DNA of 64,000 bases. It comes from Symbiodinium natans. Its lineage: Eukaryota > Sar > Dinophyceae > Suessiales > Symbiodiniaceae. Below the pieces are notes generated by a model. It worked only from the letters and a program-made list of their open reading frames with translations, had not been told where the DNA came from and searched no databases. Within the stretch, counting starts at the first letter, position 1, and every line of letters begins with the position of its first letter. Where the stretch lies: NCBI GenBank assembly GCA_905221605.1, contig CAJNDS010001569.1, positions 230,001 to 294,000 on the forward strand. The letters are read 5' to 3'. This document shows, in pieces, positions 59,373 to 64,000 of this stretch. A program made the position numbers and the translations under genes.

Positions 59373-59519
59373 AACCCTAAATCTCAAACCTACCTGCACA
59401 CACACATACACACCTCACGACGTGTAGTGACCTTCGACATAGCAGTCACGTCCTTCTTCCTAATCAAGGGTTTAGGCTTCGGGTTTGGAGTTTTACAATT
59501 AGGCAAGTCCTAATTGTCA

Positions 59520-59625
59520 GGGCGTGTGTGCTGTCCGCTGCCCCATTGGCCCAGCCAGTTTTCCGCCCACGTTGATCCAGCATCCGCACCACTGCCCCAA
59601 GTCTCTTAAGAAACTTGGCTGGCAT
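59520..59625 (+). promoter_or_regulatory. Conserved 5' block of atpH copy 6
   Basis: Contains CAGCCAGTTTTCCGCCC, GATCCAGCATCCGCACC and CCCAAGTCTCTTAAGAAAC. It lies about 0.5 kb before the ATG of copy 6. Confidence 0.55.
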
Positions 59626-60080
59626 GGGAAAGGGGTGTTTTTAGGGTGTGGGGTTTCGGAGTTCAGAGGCTTTAGGGCGTGAGGGTTTCAGGTACCCTAT
59701 AGCCTGACACCTTGCATTGAACACCAAAGAATCGTAAGCCGCGCTCCAAGCCGAATATCGAAACCCCCAATACCCCAAACCCCTGAACATCCTACCCTCA
59801 ACCCTAAGCCCGACAACCCTCCCAAGCGCTGAATCCTGGTTCTACGCGAGCTGGCTATGCTTGTAAGTGGTTGTGACGATATGTGGGGTACCTCTAGCAC
59901 CACGTACATCTTCCCACGAGCTATACAGCAAGGCCTATCAACCACGAAGCGCTTAAACCTAGGAGAAGAACCCTAAACCCTAAGCCCTAAACCCTAAACC
60001 CTAAACCCTAAACCCGAAACGCTAAACCCTAAACCCTAAACCCTAAACCTAAACCCAGCCCTCCGGGCCCTAACCAGAGG

Positions 60081-60961
60081 ATGGCTCGCTTTGTCGCGCT
60101 GACTGGTGCCGTGCTCCTCTGCAGCGGCCAGGGACTTAGAGGGCTCACAAAAACGCTGCGACCTAGACTAGGCCCACATTCCTTTTTTGTAGGTCTTAGG
60201 TAGGTTTTGAAGAGTTCCCACCAGGGTTTGTTGGTGTCATAGGGTTCATAGGGCGTAATTTAATTTTATAGGGTTTATAGTTTATAGGGATTACAGGGCT
60301 TGTAGGGTTTTTATAGAGTATGCGCTTATTCACCGGGTTGAGGTTCCCGCAAAACCCCTTCAAACCAAAAGGGCACCCTTTTATTCTTAGGTTTCTTTTG
60401 GGTGCAGAAGAGTACCCGCTTTTAGGGTGTTTTGTGCTTGTATAATTTATGGACGGCTCATCGGGTTTTTTAGGGGTTATAGGGGCTTTTGGGCTTTTAG
60501 GGCTTGTAGGTTTTGAGTACAGGGCTATATTTAGAGGTGGTAAGACATATACTATATGGCTTATAGGGCTTTAAGGTAAATAGCTTTTTTTGTAATAGCG
60601 TTTGTAGGGTAGTTAGGGTTGTGGGTTGTGCTTCGGGGGAAGCAGGCCCCCCAGACTTAAACCTTAGGCCCCGAGCCTCAGGTTATGGTGGGTTTCAGGG
60701 GCCAGCTTGCTTCTGTGACCTAGCCCAAAAGCCAAGCCTCAGCCCAACCCCTAACGCCCAAAACCCCCCCACCGCCCCTGGCTTCAAAAGAGACTAAACC
60801 CTAAAGCCCTAAACCTTTAAACCCTATACCTGAAACCCTAACTAAATCCTAAACCCTAAAGAAAGTAAGCCCTAAGCTAGGCGCGCTCTTCACGGCCTTC
60901 GTGGCCGCGCCCCGCGCTGCCCCCGCCCCCACCGCGCCGCACGCCACCACTGCAGCACTCA
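60081..60961 (+). CDS. atpH: Plastid ATP synthase subunit c precursor, copy 6, exons 1-2 only
   Basis: Exon 1 (60081-60126) reads [16 protein letters not shown] and exon 2 (60881-60961) reads [20 protein letters not shown] followed by ATTAAL, both with GC donors. Exons 3-8 were not found from 60962 to the window end, although the longest other exon 2-exon 3 gap is about 850 bp. The DNA that follows holds homopolymers, satellite repeats and a minus-strand transposase ORF. Either intron 2 is more than 3 kb long because of insertions and the gene continues outside the window, or this copy is truncated. Confidence 0.85.
60362..60408. repeat. Dispersed repeat, family 4, intron 1 of atpH copy 6
   Basis: AAAAGGGCACCCTTTTATTC then TTAGGTTTCTTTTGGGTGCAG. 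Confidence 0.6.
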
Positions 60962-61227
60962 GCCGCCCGGACGTGAATTTTAGGCTCGGGGTTTCCAGGC
61001 TTTGAGCTTAGAGTTTTGGGGGGGCTTTGGGTTTTCAAAGGTTGTTTTAGGGTGTTGGATCTGGATTTTAGGAGTTGAGGATGGCCTTCGACCCTACCCC
61101 ATACCCAAGCCATCCCAAGCCTGAAATCTACCCTAAACCCCCAACCATCCCCTCTGGAGCCTGACACCAACCCCCCCCCCCCCCCCCCCCCCCAAACCCT
61201 AATCCCCAGACGATAAACCCTTAAGTA

Positions 61228-61330
61228 GGCATTTCCCAAAATAGGGGTACTGTACCCCCACAATGCCATATTCCTATTTGTGGGGAATCCCCAATAAGCA
61301 AAAGTTACCCGGTACCCCTGTCTTGGGAAG
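61228..61330. mobile_element. Inverted-repeat element after exon 2 of atpH copy 6
   Basis: CATTTCCCAAAATAGGGGTA mirrors TACCCCTGTCTTGGGAAG, about 100 bp. A partly similar left end (GGTATTTCCCAAACAGGGG) lies at 53690. Confidence 0.55.
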
Positions 61331-61784
61331 CCTCCAAATCCCTAAACGCCTCAACCCTTCAACCCCTCAACCAAGTAGCCAAGCTTTAGGTGAAACTTGC
61401 ACCCTAAACCCTAAACCCTAAACCCTAAACCCAAACCCTAAACCCTAAACCCTAAACCCTAAACCCTAAACCCTAAACCCTAAACCCTAAACCCTAAGCC
61501 CTAAGCCCTAAGCCCTAAACCCTGGGTTAGCGTGCTTCGGGTGCAAGTTTGCCCAGAAGCCGAGCTGAGGACTTCGGGCCTTGGGTTTGCGGTTTGCGTT
61601 CTTTAGGGAGGGGAGGGGGGGGGGCGAGGGTTAGGGTTTGGGGTTTAGGGTTTGGGGTTTAGGGTTTAGGGTTTAATGTTGTCTGCTGATTAGTGTGGCC
61701 CCCCCCCCCCCCCCCCCTCAACGAAAGGATCCCGCTCTTTAGAGGGGGGGGGGGGGGGGGGGCAATTTGGGGGGGGGGGGGGGT

Positions 61785-61985
61785 CTGGTTTTATATGATT
61801 TTAAAAGGGATGAGTTTATATGAATTTAAAAGGGATCCATATGATCCATATGATTTTAAAAGGGATGAGCTCGTATGAGTGTAAAAGGGATCCATATGAT
61901 TCTAAACGGGGTGAGACTATATGAAATTAAGAGGGATCCATACGATTTTAAGAGGGATGAGTTTATATGAATTTAAAGGGGATCC
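61785..61985. repeat. Short tandem repeat, ATATGATTTTAAAAGGGAT type
   Basis: Units of about 24 bp alternate GATGAGTTTATATGA and GATCCATATGAT around TTTAAAAGGG, about eight copies with drift. The AT-rich composition is unlike the surrounding introns. Confidence 0.85.
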
Positions 61986-62003
61986 ATCTATCCCAACCAA
62001 GCC

Positions 62004-62440
62004 AGCCCGCAAAAAAAAATATAATTCCGGGGGAGCAAACTTTTTATATTATACGGCATCCGGGCAGCTGCTGGACTACCCCCTTTGAAATTTGATTGCC
62101 CGGCCTCGGTACAAAAGAATTTTATAAGGAAATCTTAGTTTTGGGTCTGGCCTGGAGGCTGAAGATTTCAGGGCCCGACAACCTCAGGCCTCAAGGTTTA
62201 GGAAACCTCAGCCCTTAGGCCTCTGGATCCAAACCCAACTAGCCCGCAAAAAAAAATATAATTCCGGGGGAGCAAACTTTTATATTATACGGCATCCGGG
62301 CAGCTGCTGGACTACCCCCTTTGAAATTTGATTGCCCGGCCTCGGTACAAAAGAATTTAATAAGGAAATCTTAGCCCTGGGCCCGGCCTGGAGACTGAAG
62401 ATTTCAGGGCCCGACAACCTCAGGCCTCAAGGTTTCAGTC
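62004..62440. repeat. Two tandem copies of a 237-bp repeat
   Basis: AGCCCGCAAAAAAAAATATA starts at 62004 and again at 62241. The copies share GCATCCGGGCAGCTGCTGGA and CCCGACAACCTCAGGCCTCA with few differences. Shorter pieces (CACAATTCCGGGGG) follow to 62620. Confidence 0.9.
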
Positions 62441-62643
62441 TTTAAACTTTTGATCTTTGGTCTCTCAGGCTCGGTTCAGAAGCGATTTCTAGACAACAAC
62501 ACCATTCGACGGCCTCGCCGAAATTTTGCATCGCCCGGTTTTTTTTTCACAATTCCGGGGGTCCTCCTCAAATAGATCCCCCTGAATAACTTTTGGATTT
62601 TTTTCCACAATTCCGGGGGAGCACACTAATCAGGATACAACAT

Positions 62644-62905
62644 TAGGGTTTATGGTTTAGGGTTTGGGGTTTGGGGTTTAGGGGTTTGGGGTTTGGGGTT
62701 TAGGGTTTAGGGTTTAGGGTTTAGGGTTTAGGGTTTAGGGTTTAGGGTTTAGGGTTTAGGGTTTAGGGTGGTTTGAATGTATGGTTGGGGGTTAGTTGGG
62801 AATTCCGGTGCAGGGATTGAACCTCAAACCCTAAACCCGAAACCCGAAACCCGAAACCCTAAACCCTAAACCCCAAACCCTAAACCCTAAACCCCAAACC
62901 CTAAA
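62644..62905. repeat. TTTAGGG array then CCCTAAA array
   Basis: G-strand units 62644-62768, C-strand units 62825-62905, with about 55 bp between, downstream of the transposase ORF. Confidence 0.95.
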
Positions 62906-63181
62906 CCCTAAACCAACCCGGGCTGATGTATATCCCCCCCCCCCTACTTTTTGTAGATGTTCTACACTACTCCACACAATCGTCCAAGAGTGCAAGCAGA
63001 CATAGTTCAGGACGAGGCACCTTGGCTGTCGCATAAAAGCACGCCGAGCGACTAACCCTTACACACAAGTGGCTTTTGGAGCTTCGCAAAACCCCATGAC
63101 CACATCTGCCGGCCGGAGTCTTTTGTTCCCCGGAGCCAGAATACACTCTGTGCCAGAACCCGCCCGTTTGGGTTTGAAACA

Positions 63182-64000
63182 CTAGACATTTATGCTCATG
63201 AGATTGTTCGCACAAGGGCCGCCATTCGACATGGCGAGACCGCGAAAAACATCAAGCATATTGTCCCCCACATTAATGTAGAACACGTACTCATCCATCT
63301 CATGAGCATCAATATGGAGCTTGCCATACCTGGCACGAGACCATGCCTTTAGCCTGCTGTTCTCGCTTTCAGCATCATTGGTGTGGAACCCTGTCACACG
63401 ATCCCGGAACCATTTCTCATGGTTTACAGGGGGAGCACATTTGTACCCGAAAGCGTTCACGGCCTTGTTAGTTGCAGCCCACCCATCAAAAACGAGATAG
63501 CTGCCCTTTACCACCCTAGATTGTACAGTTGCACTCATTTCCTGAAATCCACGAGGTTTTCCTTGGCTTGCTTGAGAGCTGCGGGGAAGAAGACGGTATG
63601 TGACTCGTTTTTTCCTGTTTGCGTGCGTGAAGACTGCCTTCCCCTTGCCGACCACGACAGCAACCCAAAGCCACTTGCCGTTCTTCTTCAAGTTAGCAGA
63701 GGGTTTCTTGGCAATCTTGGCGGGATGCGCCTTGGCAGGCTTCTTGAGAACAGACGAAGGTTTCTTCTGCACCCTGGAGACTGAAGCGGGCTTCTTCTTG
63801 ATGAGGATAGACGAGGAGGACACTGCTTTCTCACCAGGTAGGAGAGTTCGAGCTGGAAGTCTTTTCATAGCACCATGGTGGACGAGCTTGTTGACATCCT
63901 TTTTCGTTCTGATTTGCGGTTTTGCTCCGCGCCTGCTTTGTTGATTCCTTTTGACCCCAATGCCCAGCCGTCTTCTGGATGTATCCCGACGATGCACTCG
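63182..64000 (-). CDS. ISXO2/IS1595-like transposase domain protein, 5' end beyond window
   Basis: Open frame of at least 271 codons running off the window edge; the first listed codon, GTG at 63997, is not a convincing start. Numbering from there, residues 65-105 are a Lys/Pro-rich basic stretch (KKKPAS, QKKPSS, KKPAKA) and 109-255 resemble the C-terminal part of the ISXO2-like DDE transposase fold: WLWVAVVVG, then VFDGWAATNKA with an Asp (171), then TGFHTNDAESENSRLKAW with the HTN..E signature (Glu210 or 212), then an ending like DEYVFYINV. The first catalytic Asp, normally in an EVDE-type motif, is not seen and may lie outside the window. This domain is widespread in dinoflagellate genomes. 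The basic linker is probably DNA-binding or nuclear. Whether it is an active transposase or a domesticated gene cannot be told here. Confidence 0.72.
   Translation of the reverse strand, partial: RVHRRDTSRRRLGIGVKRNQQSRRGAKPQIRTKKDVNKLVHHGAMKRLPARTLLPGEKAVSSSSILIKKKPASVSRVQKKPSSVLKKPAKAHPAKIAKKPSANLKKNGKWLWVAVVVGKGKAVFTHANRKKRVTYRLLPRSSQASQGKPRGFQEMSATVQSRVVKGSYLVFDGWAATNKAVNAFGYKCAPPVNHEKWFRDRVTGFHTNDAESENSRLKAWSRARYGKLHIDAHEMDEYVFYINVGDNMLDVFRGLAMSNGGPCANNLMSINV

Larger units (their letters stand above)
60962..63181. other. Repeat-rich DNA after exon 2 of atpH copy 6
   Basis: Poly-C and poly-G runs (61175-61193, 61699-61718, 61745-61785), CCCTAAA array 61400-61518, and the satellites listed above. 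No atpH exon 3-8 found. Confidence 0.7.

Noticed and set aside
1-64000. Chromosome end (true telomere)
   Set aside because: TTTAGGG tracts are short, degenerate, in both orientations and interspersed with exons, so they are interstitial.
1-64000. Plastid minicircle or organelle DNA
   Set aside because: Multi-exon genes with spliceosomal-type AG acceptors, a targeting presequence and a relict spliced leader indicate nuclear DNA.
1-64000. CRISPR array, operons, tRNA or rRNA genes
   Set aside because: Repeats are tandem or telomere-like without regular unique spacers, and no rRNA or convincing tRNA cloverleaf was noticed; a covariance-model scan could not be run.

Overview
This window is nuclear DNA of a peridinin-type (photosynthetic) dinoflagellate; genus not determined. 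The evidence is: (1) repeated, intron-split copies of a gene for plastid ATP synthase subunit c (atpH), which is nucleus-encoded in these algae, with a presequence carrying an FVAAPR motif like the FVAP motif of dinoflagellate plastid leaders; (2) introns with mostly GC, some GT and some GA donors and AG|G acceptors; (3) a relict dinoflagellate spliced-leader sequence at 31602-31623; (4) a decayed copia-type gag and an ISXO2-like transposase; (5) interstitial TTTAGGG/CCCTAAA tracts throughout. Coding exons are short GC-rich islands of 26-87 nt in a sea of repeats, so ORF prediction misses nearly all of them. All coordinates were read by hand and may be off by a base or two.

Layout. 1-6072: repeat-rich DNA with a few plausible exon islands of unrecognised genes. 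6073-11242, 13133-18784 and 20548-24116: atpH copies 1-3, each with eight exons and a 139-residue product. 25518-37613: copy 4, which has lost the acceptor of exon 4 and has intron 6 swollen to 7.1 kb by foreign DNA: a 205-bp GC-rich satellite, a retroposed mRNA with relict spliced leader, minisatellites, and a frameshifted copia-type gag. 37614-54596: no atpH exons, but several exon-like islands on the + strand from other, unrecognised genes. 54597-58512: atpH copy 5, intact. 60081-60961: exons 1-2 of copy 6; its remaining exons are not found before the window ends, where satellites and a minus-strand ISXO2-like transposase ORF (63182-64000) occur instead.

The five full copies encode an almost invariant mature subunit c. 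I saw only one difference in mature residues, Asp for Gly at residue 57 of copy 1, apart from the damaged exon-4 start of copy 4. The presequences vary modestly and the introns are almost unalignable. Two noncoding blocks recur with each copy: one about 0.5-1.15 kb upstream of the ATG, probably a 5' UTR exon or promoter, and one about 200-340 bp after the stop.

The most interesting structural signal is polarity. Introns tend to begin with G-rich TTTAGGG-type tracts and end with C-rich CCCTAAA-type tracts. Telomere-like repeats may therefore serve as intron-defining signals: G-runs near the donor, a pyrimidine- and CTAAA-rich stretch near the acceptor, and complementarity that could fold the intron into a hairpin. 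Several families of short inverted-repeat (MITE-like) elements are also scattered through introns and spacers.
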